A DNA stretch of 38,522 bases from Colwellia sp. E2M01 (lineage in GTDB: Bacteria > Pseudomonadota > Gammaproteobacteria > Enterobacterales > Alteromonadaceae), in contig NZ_JAHKPR010000082.1 in the NCBI RefSeq assembly GCF_018860585.1, forward strand, positions 47,994 through 86,515, written 5' to 3'. Shown here piece by piece: positions 15,675-23,280 of this stretch; positions within the stretch are counted from its first letter, which is position 1, and every line of letters begins with the position of its first letter. A model generated the notes under the pieces. It worked only from the letters and a program-made list of their open reading frames with translations, was not told where the DNA came from and did no database searches. Made by a program: the position numbers and the translations under genes.

Positions 15675-16910
15675 TTAATGATTATGCGGATCAAATCCGC
15701 CTTTAGCTATTTCAGACGCGACGAAAAAAGCGCCTTGAGTGACAACTTTTGTACCACTTGCTAAGCCTTGTATTTCACGAAAATTGCCCAATGAACGGCC
15801 CAATTCAATTTCAACGGCCTTAAATTCACCTGAATGGTCTTCAACAAATACAGTCCAACCTCCATCTGAACTTCTAATTAACGCGTCTTCTGGAACAGCT
15901 ATCACTTTGTTTGGAGTGGAAAATTGAAAATGCACGGTTACAAACATGCCTGAATGCAATTTATCATCGACGTTTTTAACTGATAAACGAATAATACGTG
16001 TTCTAGTTTGAGGATCTATTGTGTGTGCTTCTTGAATCACCTTAGCTACATATTTTTGCTCATTGAATTCAACCAAGACAGGAGAATTAACAGCGATTTT
16101 AACTTGCTTATTGGGTGATATTTTTGCTTCTACCCATAACTCTTCTTCATCAGCCAATAACATTATGGTATCACCAGCATCTATTCTTTGACCTTGCAGG
16201 AAATCATCTTGTAAAACTACACCTGAGCGCTCTGCAGTTAATGAATATTGACCAAATAAAGACCTGTCTTTATTGGAAATACTTTGTATGGCTTCAGTTG
16301 TTAACCCTAACGCTAATAATTTTCCGTAAGAGGCATTAAAGGTTGTTTCAGCTTGCAGTAACCTACTCTCGCTAACTGTTTTATTACCTAACTTTTTAAC
16401 ACGAAACCATTCTGTAGATGCGATCAAATAATCCGCTTGAGCCTGCACCATAGATTCACTAAATAAGGTTACTAGCTTTTGTCCTTGTTCGACATGCTCA
16501 CCTAAAATGGCATGCCGCTTCAATACCACTGACTCTGTACGAGGAGAAACAATATAACTCTTATAAGCGTTTGCTTTTATTTCACCTGGTGCAGAAATGG
16601 TATTGACGTGTATTCTGGCTGTAACAGTTTCAACCGTTATATTAGCAATTGACATTTTTTCAGTACTGAAAGAGATACCTTCATCATGTTCTTCTGCAGA
16701 ACGTTCAATGTCAAAATGTTCGCTCAATTGAGCGTGACTATGTTCATTTTCATGGTTGAGTTCATTGGTTACTGATATATCGTCGTGTCTTTCTGAATAA
16801 TGCTCGCCTAAATCAACCTTGGTGTTTTCTTTAGATTGAACCTTGCTAACAGCAAAAATAGCCATACTTAAAGACAGGAATACACCTGTAATGTTTAATA
16901 ATTTATACAT
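15675..16910 (-). CDS. RND periplasmic adaptor (membrane-fusion protein), CzcB/CusB-like, His-rich N-terminus
   Basis: This 411-residue adaptor links the RND pump to an outer-membrane channel. I took the ATG at 16910 because a signal peptide (MYKLLNITGVFLSLSMAIFAV) follows; a GTG at 16952 would add 14 residues in front of it. Residues about 35-80 are His/Glu-rich (EHYSERHDD, HENEHSHAQLSEHFD, EEHDEG), a metal-capture tail. The lipoyl half-motifs follow (TISAPGEIKAN, RHAILGEHVEQGQKLVTLFS and LTAERSGVVLQDDFLQGQRI), with a helical hairpin between, then the beta-barrel domain (VPEDALIRSSDGGWTVFVED) and the C-terminal membrane-proximal part ending FDPHNH. It lies 11 bp before the pump gene and about 80 bp after the small Cys/His protein gene; all three read in one direction. 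Confidence 0.93.
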   Translation of the reverse strand: MYKLLNITGVFLSLSMAIFAVSKVQSKENTKVDLGEHYSERHDDISVTNELNHENEHSHAQLSEHFDIERSAEEHDEGISFSTEKMSIANITVETVTARIHVNTISAPGEIKANAYKSYIVSPRTESVVLKRHAILGEHVEQGQKLVTLFSESMVQAQADYLIASTEWFRVKKLGNKTVSESRLLQAETTFNASYGKLLALGLTTEAIQSISNKDRSLFGQYSLTAERSGVVLQDDFLQGQRIDAGDTIMLLADEEELWVEAKISPNKQVKIAVNSPVLVEFNEQKYVAKVIQEAHTIDPQTRTRIIRLSVKNVDDKLHSGMFVTVHFQFSTPNKVIAVPEDALIRSSDGGWTVFVEDHSGEFKAVEIELGRSLGNFREIQGLASGTKVVTQGAFFVASEIAKGGFDPHNH

Positions 16911-16989
16911 AAAGTTTCTTAAATTTATTGAAAGTAATATAAAACCTTTCACCTCAGAATACTGAAACGAAAGAACATATTGATAAATT

Positions 16990-17349
16990 TTAAGAAATAG
17001 GTGGGCGTAAGATAGCTTCTGAAAATTCTTTAGATTGAATAACGTCGTATGGGATAGTGTTTAACGCAGGTGGTGCTTGATGGGTATAAATGTTTTTAAC
17101 AAGTATCCAAGTTAGATGAGTACCGCTGCAATGGCCACAATGATGGCAATCATCAACATCATGCCCTTCAGCATCAATGAGTTTTCCTGATTTAGTTTGG
17201 TCTAAATGATGATCATGCTGCGTTTGAACATGTTCGATATCCAGCTGATGGTTTTCATTTGTTGCAGATGCCACAACAGTCAACGATTGCAAAACAATCG
17301 CTAAAATGAGTAACCCTTTAAAAACAACGCTAGAAAACAAATTAATCAC
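16990..17349 (-). CDS. Small exported Cys/His-rich protein preceding the RND operon (C-terminal RPPI motif)
   Basis: This is a 119-residue protein with a hydrophobic leader (VVFKGLLILAIVLQSLTVVA), a His-rich stretch (HDHHLD) and a metal-ligand core DCHHCGHCSGTHL near residues 68-78. The tail ends EAILRPPIS. The overall plan matches the Cys-rich protein at 9740-10135 across the island. The start is a GTG at 17349 with no convincing Shine-Dalgarno sequence, but the signal peptide begins there. It is probably periplasmic and first in the RND operon. Small proteins of this kind commonly accompany Cus/Czc-type operons; a chaperone or regulatory role is inferred, and I cannot name the family with certainty (DUF2946/CopL-like is possible). 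Confidence 0.7.
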   Translation of the reverse strand: MINLFSSVVFKGLLILAIVLQSLTVVASATNENHQLDIEHVQTQHDHHLDQTKSGKLIDAEGHDVDDCHHCGHCSGTHLTWILVKNIYTHQAPPALNTIPYDVIQSKEFSEAILRPPIS

Positions 17350-17400
17350 CGATTAAGCATCAAACAAAAAGATAGTAAAATAAAAATAAATAAGTATCAA

Positions 17401-18255
17401 CTACCCTTTAGGAATCGCTTTATTGACGTAAACGTCAAATCTGTTCTTTTTCATGTTAATACTCATTGACGGTTTTTTGTTGGCAAGCGGTGGCGCGTAG
17501 CTTGGTCGTTTCACAACAACACGGTATTTAGCCAGTGCTAATGCGGGTTCAAGCAAACCATCTGCATCAAGATCTTCACCAACTAGCGATTGAAAAATAC
17601 GCATTTCTTTTTTAACTGCGGCTGATTTTTCACGGTGCGGAAACATGGGATCGAGATAAACAACATCAGGCTGATTAGCTAAATCCATACTTTCAATTGA
17701 TGAAGCATGAATAAGCTGCATGTTTTGGGCAATGTCTCCAACCTCAACATTTAACTTGGCACGTTCAATACCATCGTCAAGTAACGCGGCAACAACAGGC
17801 ATGCGTTCCATTAACGTTAATTGACAACCTAAACTTGCTAATACAAAAGCATCTCTACCTAAACCTGCTGTAGCGTCTAATACATGCGGAGTAAAACCAT
17901 GTTTTAAGCCAACGGCTTTGGCAATATCTTGTCCTCTTCCACCACCAAATTTACGTCTATGAGCAACAGCACCTTCTACAAAATCAACTTTAATAGCACC
18001 TAATTTGGGTTCATCTAATTTACACAGCTCAAGCACGTGCTGATTCATTTGTAAGATAAACTCTAACTCTGGGTGTTTACTGGCAGAAGCAACATCACCT
18101 AAGTAATTCAATTGCCATTTTTTTGCAAGACGTTTAGCGTGATCACTATCTACACTGTCAACATAACCTAAAGCGATATTACTAAGCGGAACCTGAGTAA
18201 GTTGCTCATTTTTAAATTCATTGGCAGGGATTTTAGCGGTTTTGTTGATGCTCAT
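17401..18255 (-). CDS. rsmJ: 16S rRNA (guanine(1516)-N(2))-methyltransferase RsmJ
   Basis: This 284-residue cytoplasmic enzyme uses S-adenosylmethionine to methylate N2 of G1516 in 16S rRNA. The SAM motif [17 protein letters not shown] and the catalytic-region motif [20 protein letters not shown] (then MRIFQSLVG) are nearly identical to E. coli RsmJ (YhiQ). [17 protein letters not shown] and the C-terminal [12 protein letters not shown] are also typical. I placed the start at the ATG at 18255, with AGGA five bases upstream; a longer frame to 18321 adds 22 residues without family support. The gene is separate from the metal operon downstream by function, although only 51 bp lie between them and no terminator is visible, so read-through into the metal operon is possible. 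Confidence 0.95.
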   Translation of the reverse strand: MSINKTAKIPANEFKNEQLTQVPLSNIALGYVDSVDSDHAKRLAKKWQLNYLGDVASASKHPELEFILQMNQHVLELCKLDEPKLGAIKVDFVEGAVAHRRKFGGGRGQDIAKAVGLKHGFTPHVLDATAGLGRDAFVLASLGCQLTLMERMPVVAALLDDGIERAKLNVEVGDIAQNMQLIHASSIESMDLANQPDVVYLDPMFPHREKSAAVKKEMRIFQSLVGEDLDADGLLEPALALAKYRVVVKRPSYAPPLANKKPSMSINMKKNRFDVYVNKAIPKG

Positions 18256-18619
18256 AGCGTCCTGTGTTTGTCGATAGATGACAATATGTATTAGTTTGCG
18301 AGACGTAAATAATAAAGCCATTATAAAAGCGATAATCTGCTTTGTCTGTCATTACCCCGCAAATTCAGTAATTAATATCCAAGATTATCGTTAAATCAAG
18401 CTATTTAAGCACTTTTTAGTGTTTTTACTAATATTTTAACTCGCAAACTATTAACAAAAATACGCTAATCATATTAAAATGAGTTGCAATAACTTGCTCT
18501 TTATTCGTACATTTTAGTATTAAGAGAGTTGTCTTGGTTAATTAGTATCACGATCATCTCAAAAAGAGTACAGAGCAAGCATTACAGAACACTGCATTTA
18601 ACATAAACAGGAATTACCT
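18256..18619. other. Intergenic region upstream of rsmJ and the SSB-like gene
   Basis: This AT-rich DNA must carry divergent promoters. A weak hairpin (CACTTTTTTAGTG-like, near 18408-18423) is the only structure seen. I recognise no gene, RNA or operator here. Confidence 0.5.
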
Positions 18620-19330
18620 TTGTCATTATCAGAAACCGTAAATAAACACCCAAAAGCACCAACTCCGCAGCTTTGTGCGGTAACCTTATTGGGAAATTTA
18701 GTAGCGACTCCTGATATTCGATATCGTGCTAATCCGGCAACCGCCGTGACTGAAATAGTGTTAGCAACCTCAAGTAAATGGTTAGATAAAAGTACTAATA
18801 AGTACAAAGAGTGGACCAGTTATCACCATGTTAAAGTTGAGGGTGAATTAGTCGAGCAAGCATTATTACACGCTAACAAAGGCGATATTATTTTATTGCA
18901 TGGCTACCTAAGTAATATTAAACCGCTATCAAGTAATGCTACAGCAGCGCATCAAGATATTGTACACGCTAACTTTGTACAGAGATTTCCTAAAGGTTAT
19001 ACCCAAGCCATTAATCAAATTCATTGCAGCGCGCTGTTAACGTCAAAACCTAAGTTGATGCTTACCGAACAAAATAAGAATATTAGCCAAGCAAACATTG
19101 TAATTAACCAACATATTTACAATACCGACAAACAAGCTTGGCAAACTGTTTCAGTTGAACGCGCCATTCATATTTGGGGTAAACAAGCGGAGTATATCGC
19201 CGAAAATGGCGATATTGGCGACGAATTAATGCTAGAAGGTAAATTAAGTTATACCAGTACAGCGAATAAAGAACAGTTTATTGAAGTAAAAAATGCACAT
19301 TTATTTAAAAGTATAAAAAGTCCCGAATAA
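18620..19330 (+). CDS. SSB-like protein with two OB folds and no acidic tip
   Basis: This 236-residue protein begins at TTG (18620) with AGGA seven bases upstream. Residues about 18-115 look like a bacterial SSB OB fold: LLGNLVATPDIRYRANPATA, VTEIVLATSSKWLDKSTNKY, then EWTSYHHVKVEGELVEQALL and KGDIILLHGYLSNI. Residues about 130-232 repeat the plan more loosely (QIHCSALLTSKPKLMLTEQN, RAIHIWGKQAEYIAENGDIG, then DELMLEGKLSYTS). A single polypeptide with two OB folds is unusual outside Deinococcus-type SSBs. The C-terminus ends KSIKSPE and lacks the acidic DDDIPF-like tip through which SSB recruits partners, so it is probably not the housekeeping SSB. PriB-like or recombination-mediator roles are possible; none is shown. 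Confidence 0.72.
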   Translation: MSLSETVNKHPKAPTPQLCAVTLLGNLVATPDIRYRANPATAVTEIVLATSSKWLDKSTNKYKEWTSYHHVKVEGELVEQALLHANKGDIILLHGYLSNIKPLSSNATAAHQDIVHANFVQRFPKGYTQAINQIHCSALLTSKPKLMLTEQNKNISQANIVINQHIYNTDKQAWQTVSVERAIHIWGKQAEYIAENGDIGDELMLEGKLSYTSTANKEQFIEVKNAHLFKSIKSPE

Positions 19331-19381
19331 GGTTACTGTATAAACCTTTAACGGACTAGCTAAGTATCAATTGAACAATGG

Positions 19382-21664
19382 ATGAATCAATTAATGTTTA
19401 CAGTAACAAACACACTGTTATTAGCTTGCTTGCTATTATTTATTAATGGTATGGCAAAAGCTGCGAGCAATAGTGAAACGCCTAGCCAATATATTTTACA
19501 AAAAATAGCGCAAGCGCCACAGTTAACCTCGGGCCAAAGTGAATGGTTGTTACTGGAAAAATCAGGGAATAATCAGCATTATTACTTAGCTAATAAGCAA
19601 GGTGAAATTTATCAATTAGACCAATTTGATACTAGCAACACCTCGTTATTGTTAGATTTAAAACGCCTCTCCAAAAAGAAATCGATAACAAAACTCACCG
19701 CTTTTACCTTACATCCTAATTTTTCATTACGTGCGCAAGAGGGCTACGGTACTTTTTATACCGCCCATATAGAAAAAAGTACAAGCAACAACGCCAATCG
19801 CTTATATGAACCCTTGCTTAAACAAAAAGTAAATTATGATGCGGTTATTACCGAATGGCAGTTAACGTTAAGTAAAAGGGTTAATCTCTCTTCACAGCGA
19901 GAGATACTAAAAGTTGCTATTCCTACAGACCACAGTGGCATTAACCAGTTAAGTTTTAATCCTTATAGTACATCTTGGGATGAAAATTTTTCCCAACTGT
20001 ATATTGCAATAGACCAACATTCAGCACTAAAAGAGTACCCTTTATATTCAGGTGTAATTCTGCGTATTCACCCCAAAAAAATGTCATTCGCTAGCTATAA
20101 CATACCGCAAGATAATCCTTTTATTGGTCACGCCGCTATAGAAAAGTCTATTTACCTTCTAGGCGCAGGTACAATACAAAAATTTATTTGGTCTGATAAA
20201 CATTCCAATAAGTTACTAGTTTCACATCAATACACAAATTCAGATTCAAACAACACAGCTAATGTTCAGAGTTTGTCGTATGCTTATGGTGGGGAAGATT
20301 GGCGCCAGCAAACACCAAATCAGATTTTATATGAAAATATTAATCACAATTTACAAACCAGCTCCCCAATCAAGAATACTGCTTACTTTGACAATAACCT
20401 ATTAACTTACCAAGGTGAAAGCGTACCCAATTTGCGTAATAAGTTACTTTTTTTGACGCAAACTGATGATCAATGGCAACTTAGATCACTCGCACGTAAT
20501 GCCAATATGGTAAGAACTGAACAACCAGAAGCAGACTCAGCACTCGCAGTTGAGTGGCATATTCCCGCTACAGACCTAAACACAAAACAACTTTCTTTAT
20601 ATCGTGATAATCGCGGCGAACTGCTTTTTTTCAATGAAGCTTCAGGTGCTATTTACCAATTATTTCAAAGTGATAAAACAGCAAAACCGTATCAAGAACA
20701 AGCTACGCAACAAAGTAGCTTTGGTGGCATTGCACTATTTTTTATCATCTTGTCAGCCCTGCTAAGTGGTTTTGTTTTTTATCAAGTGAAGGTACAAAAA
20801 AGATCTGCTAAATCATTAGTGCGTAGAGAATACACGGGCATCACTTTAACTGATGATACTTTAGCGTTAAATTTATTTAGGTATCATCAAGAAAAAGCAG
20901 AAACGGTTCTTGAGTTGGTTGATATTCATCAATGTCAGATATTAATTGGCGATAACACAGTCGCTACTTTGAGTGCTAACTCAAATTATGGCTTTGACAA
21001 TCCGCAAGAGCAAGCACTACGCAGCCAGTTTCATAATGAACAAGTCGCTAAAATGGTTGACGGTAAAGTAAGACGTATTAGTTTAATACTCCATACTAGC
21101 GACCAAGATAGTTATGTAGTTTGTTTATATTTGCGTAAAGGTAGCGATAGATTAACCAAACACAGTTACTTTGAAGTAGTTGATAACGTTATTGATTGGT
21201 GCTGGTATTTTTCTAAGCAGTTTAATAGCGAACAAACTGGGCAGCGGATTATAAAACCTAAACTAACCGCTGATGATATAGCTAAAGCAGAACACAAAAC
21301 TCATGACGATACCCCCTTACATGCTCAAGCAGCCAAGGTGAGACCGTTAATTAAGCCTGAGCGAGCTAACAATAATGCCAAACAATTAACCAACGACGAA
21401 TATTATAAAACACCTAAAACCACTGACTCTGCGCCAGTAGACGTTAATGATAAAAAAGCAGAAACCGAACAAAGTGAACATACAAGCCAAGCACTTGCAC
21501 ATGAAGAAACCCAATTAGTATGTGATTTAGAAAAGCTCATTGAATTGAAGCAGCAAGGCTTTTTAACCGCTAAAGAGTTTAACCAAGCTAAAGCTAGCTT
21601 ATTAAACGCAGTAAAAGTAAATGTGATAAAAGATGAATCAGGTAAAATTGATAAGGAAATTTAA
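19382..21664 (+). CDS. Membrane protein: periplasmic GSDH-like beta-propeller, one TM, cytoplasmic SHOCT tail
   Basis: This 760-residue protein has a signal sequence (LLLACLLLFINGMAKA), then residues about 35-430 resembling the PQQ glucose/sorbosone dehydrogenase beta-propeller (for example FTLHPNFSLRAQEGYGTFYT and SFNPYSTSWDENFSQLYIAI, the typical early-blade and middle-blade motifs). A transmembrane helix (GIALFFIILSALLSGFVFYQ) lies near 449-469. A cytoplasmic domain of about 160 residues follows, then a charged linker and a SHOCT domain at about 717-742 (LEKLIELKQQGFLTAKEFNQ). The propeller may have lost its cofactor function; catalytic residues cannot be confirmed by eye. The combination suggests an outside-to-inside sensor or scaffold. 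The SSB-like gene lies 51 bp upstream and a TVP38-type gene follows, possibly as one operon. Confidence 0.7.
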   Translation: MNQLMFTVTNTLLLACLLLFINGMAKAASNSETPSQYILQKIAQAPQLTSGQSEWLLLEKSGNNQHYYLANKQGEIYQLDQFDTSNTSLLLDLKRLSKKKSITKLTAFTLHPNFSLRAQEGYGTFYTAHIEKSTSNNANRLYEPLLKQKVNYDAVITEWQLTLSKRVNLSSQREILKVAIPTDHSGINQLSFNPYSTSWDENFSQLYIAIDQHSALKEYPLYSGVILRIHPKKMSFASYNIPQDNPFIGHAAIEKSIYLLGAGTIQKFIWSDKHSNKLLVSHQYTNSDSNNTANVQSLSYAYGGEDWRQQTPNQILYENINHNLQTSSPIKNTAYFDNNLLTYQGESVPNLRNKLLFLTQTDDQWQLRSLARNANMVRTEQPEADSALAVEWHIPATDLNTKQLSLYRDNRGELLFFNEASGAIYQLFQSDKTAKPYQEQATQQSSFGGIALFFIILSALLSGFVFYQVKVQKRSAKSLVRREYTGITLTDDTLALNLFRYHQEKAETVLELVDIHQCQILIGDNTVATLSANSNYGFDNPQEQALRSQFHNEQVAKMVDGKVRRISLILHTSDQDSYVVCLYLRKGSDRLTKHSYFEVVDNVIDWCWYFSKQFNSEQTGQRIIKPKLTADDIAKAEHKTHDDTPLHAQAAKVRPLIKPERANNNAKQLTNDEYYKTPKTTDSAPVDVNDKKAETEQSEHTSQALAHEETQLVCDLEKLIELKQQGFLTAKEFNQAKASLLNAVKVNVIKDESGKIDKEI

Positions 21665-21735
21665 CACTGCATAGCTTAAGCTATCGGGCGAAAATATACT
21701 TTTTGATAAATATTATTAATTATACGCTCTATAAT

Positions 21736-22563
21736 ATGCTTACTAAATTAATTCAAATACTCGCTGATAAGCGCACTATTAAAATATTAGCCAGCCTGAT
21801 CATGATACTCGTGCTTGTTATTGCTTTAACGCAGTGGTTATCACAGGCGCCAAATACTATTCAAAATATATCTTCTGAATTAGTCACTCATCCAGTAAGT
21901 ACAGCTGAAATATCTGTTGAAGGCAAAGCTGAAACTAAAGGCTTACGTGCATGGACAATTAACCTTGTTGAGCAATTTAATTGGCAAGATAGCGCCGGTT
22001 TAACGGTACTCAATACCTTTCTTTTATTTGGCTTTTTATCGCTAGCAACTAGTGTCGGCTTACCAAGACAAATTGCTGCGCTAGTGGCTGGTATTAATTT
22101 AGGCGCTTTGGGTGGCGTAATTATCGCTACTTTGGCCGCCACATTAGGTTGCTTGATAACCTTTAGTGTTTCTCGTTATTTGTTAAGTGATAAAGTTGCT
22201 AAAAAATACCCTAGTAAGCTAGAAAAACTATCTGATTTTCTGGGTGAGCAAACCTTCTTAAAAGCCGTGGTGATTAGAATATTTCCGTTAGGCAGTAATT
22301 TTTTAACCAATATCATTGCTGGAGTCACAAAAATATCAATGCCTGTTTATGTAAGCGGCTCTTTTGTTGGCTTTATCCCACAAATGTTAATTTTTTCACT
22401 AGCTGGCAGTGGCTTACATTTAGGGGAGAAAAATGAGTTAATAGCAAGTGCGGTGCTATTTATTATCGCCTTTGCACTCTCCGCTTATATGTTTAAAAAA
22501 CATAAAGAAAAAAGCGTTGTAGCTAAAAGGTTACAACACCAACAAGAAAGCAATAACCAATAA
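21736..22563 (+). CDS. TVP38/TMEM64 family (VTT domain) inner-membrane protein
   Basis: This protein has 275 residues from the ATG at 21736; an upstream in-frame TTG at 21703 is less likely. A first TM helix (ILASLIMILVLVIALTQWL) is followed by a hydrophilic spacer and then the VTT/SNARE-associated domain: SVGLPRQIAALVAGINLGAL, then GGVIIATLAATLGCLITFSV, and further on VVIRIFPLGSNFLTNIIAG and ISMPVYVSGSFVGFIPQML. These re-entrant-loop motifs are shared with DedA proteins, which are implicated in lipid-carrier flipping and envelope homeostasis. The exact substrate is unknown. It lies 71 bp after the propeller/SHOCT gene and is probably cotranscribed with it. The C-terminal tail is basic and cytoplasmic. 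Confidence 0.88.
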   Translation: MLTKLIQILADKRTIKILASLIMILVLVIALTQWLSQAPNTIQNISSELVTHPVSTAEISVEGKAETKGLRAWTINLVEQFNWQDSAGLTVLNTFLLFGFLSLATSVGLPRQIAALVAGINLGALGGVIIATLAATLGCLITFSVSRYLLSDKVAKKYPSKLEKLSDFLGEQTFLKAVVIRIFPLGSNFLTNIIAGVTKISMPVYVSGSFVGFIPQMLIFSLAGSGLHLGEKNELIASAVLFIIAFALSAYMFKKHKEKSVVAKRLQHQQESNNQ

Positions 22564-22657
22564 AGAACTTTTATTTAGCTGGAATGACCTCTTTATTAGC
22601 GACATAACGCTTACTATTACAAAGTCATAACAATAAAGTGCGCATCTCACATTTATT

Positions 22658-23131
22658 TTATAAAAGTAAGCTCTGTTCAATTTTATGATACACGTCTGTG
22701 GCTTCAATTAACGATTTTGCAGTTAAACCTTCGACGCTATAAACCTCTGTTTTAACGCCATATTTATCACGAACCTTGCTCAACAAACGGTCAAAGTCAC
22801 CATCTCCAGATAACAGCACTACGGTATCTACGTCGGCTGCCGCTTCCATTACATCAATGGTAATACCCACATCCCAATCGCCCTTAGCAGAGCCGTCTTT
22901 ACGTTGAATATAAGGCTTTAATTTCACCTCAAAGCCAATGTGTCTTAATGCTTTTTGAAACTTATGTTGTTGGTCATCACTACGCTGTATGGCATACGCA
23001 TTAGCGACAGTAATATCGCCTTGTGCCATCAACTCTTGCCATAATAAACGGTAGTTGAATTGCTTAGCAAAAGCGTCTCTTGTGGTGTAATAAATATTTT
23101 GTACATCAACAAATACAGCAATTTTTTTCAA
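22658..23131 (-). CDS. NYN-domain (LabA/DUF88, PIN-like) putative ribonuclease
   Basis: This protein has 157 residues from a TTG at 23131, which has GGAG six bases upstream and starts exactly at the domain (KKIAVFVDVQNIYYTTRDAF). An in-frame TTG at 23170 would add 13 residues before the domain. The acidic residues of the PIN-like metal site are visible: D9 in FVDVQN, KGDWDVGITIDVMEAA near 82-97, and LLSGDGDFDRLL near 104-115. NYN proteins are metal-dependent RNases acting in RNA processing; the substrate is unknown. It stands alone, reading toward the TVP38-type gene and divergent from plsB, with no visible operon partner. Confidence 0.88.
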   Translation of the reverse strand: MKKIAVFVDVQNIYYTTRDAFAKQFNYRLLWQELMAQGDITVANAYAIQRSDDQQHKFQKALRHIGFEVKLKPYIQRKDGSAKGDWDVGITIDVMEAAADVDTVVLLSGDGDFDRLLSKVRDKYGVKTEVYSVEGLTAKSLIEATDVYHKIEQSLLL

Positions 23132-23245
23132 GCTTATCTCCAGTAAAAAAGGGAGTTTATCTCCGATCAAGTAAAAATGTTTTATCGACTAACAGCTTAC
23201 TACAAACCAAGACAATATTATTTAATGATGCTAAAATCCACTTTA

Positions 23246-23251
23246 TATAAT
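23246..23251 (+). promoter_or_regulatory. -10 element of plsB
   Basis: A perfect TATAAT lies 30 bp upstream of the ATG at 23281, predicting a start point near 23258. The -35 is poor. The position argues against translation from the GTG at 23257, which would sit at the very 5' end of the RNA. Confidence 0.45.
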
Positions 23252-23280
23252 CGTTCGTGAATAATCTTGAGCAATACAAC

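Noticed and set aside
23257..23280. GTG at 23257 as start of plsB
   Set aside because: It sits at the predicted transcription start from TATAAT at 23246; the ATG at 23281 aligns with the E. coli N-terminus.
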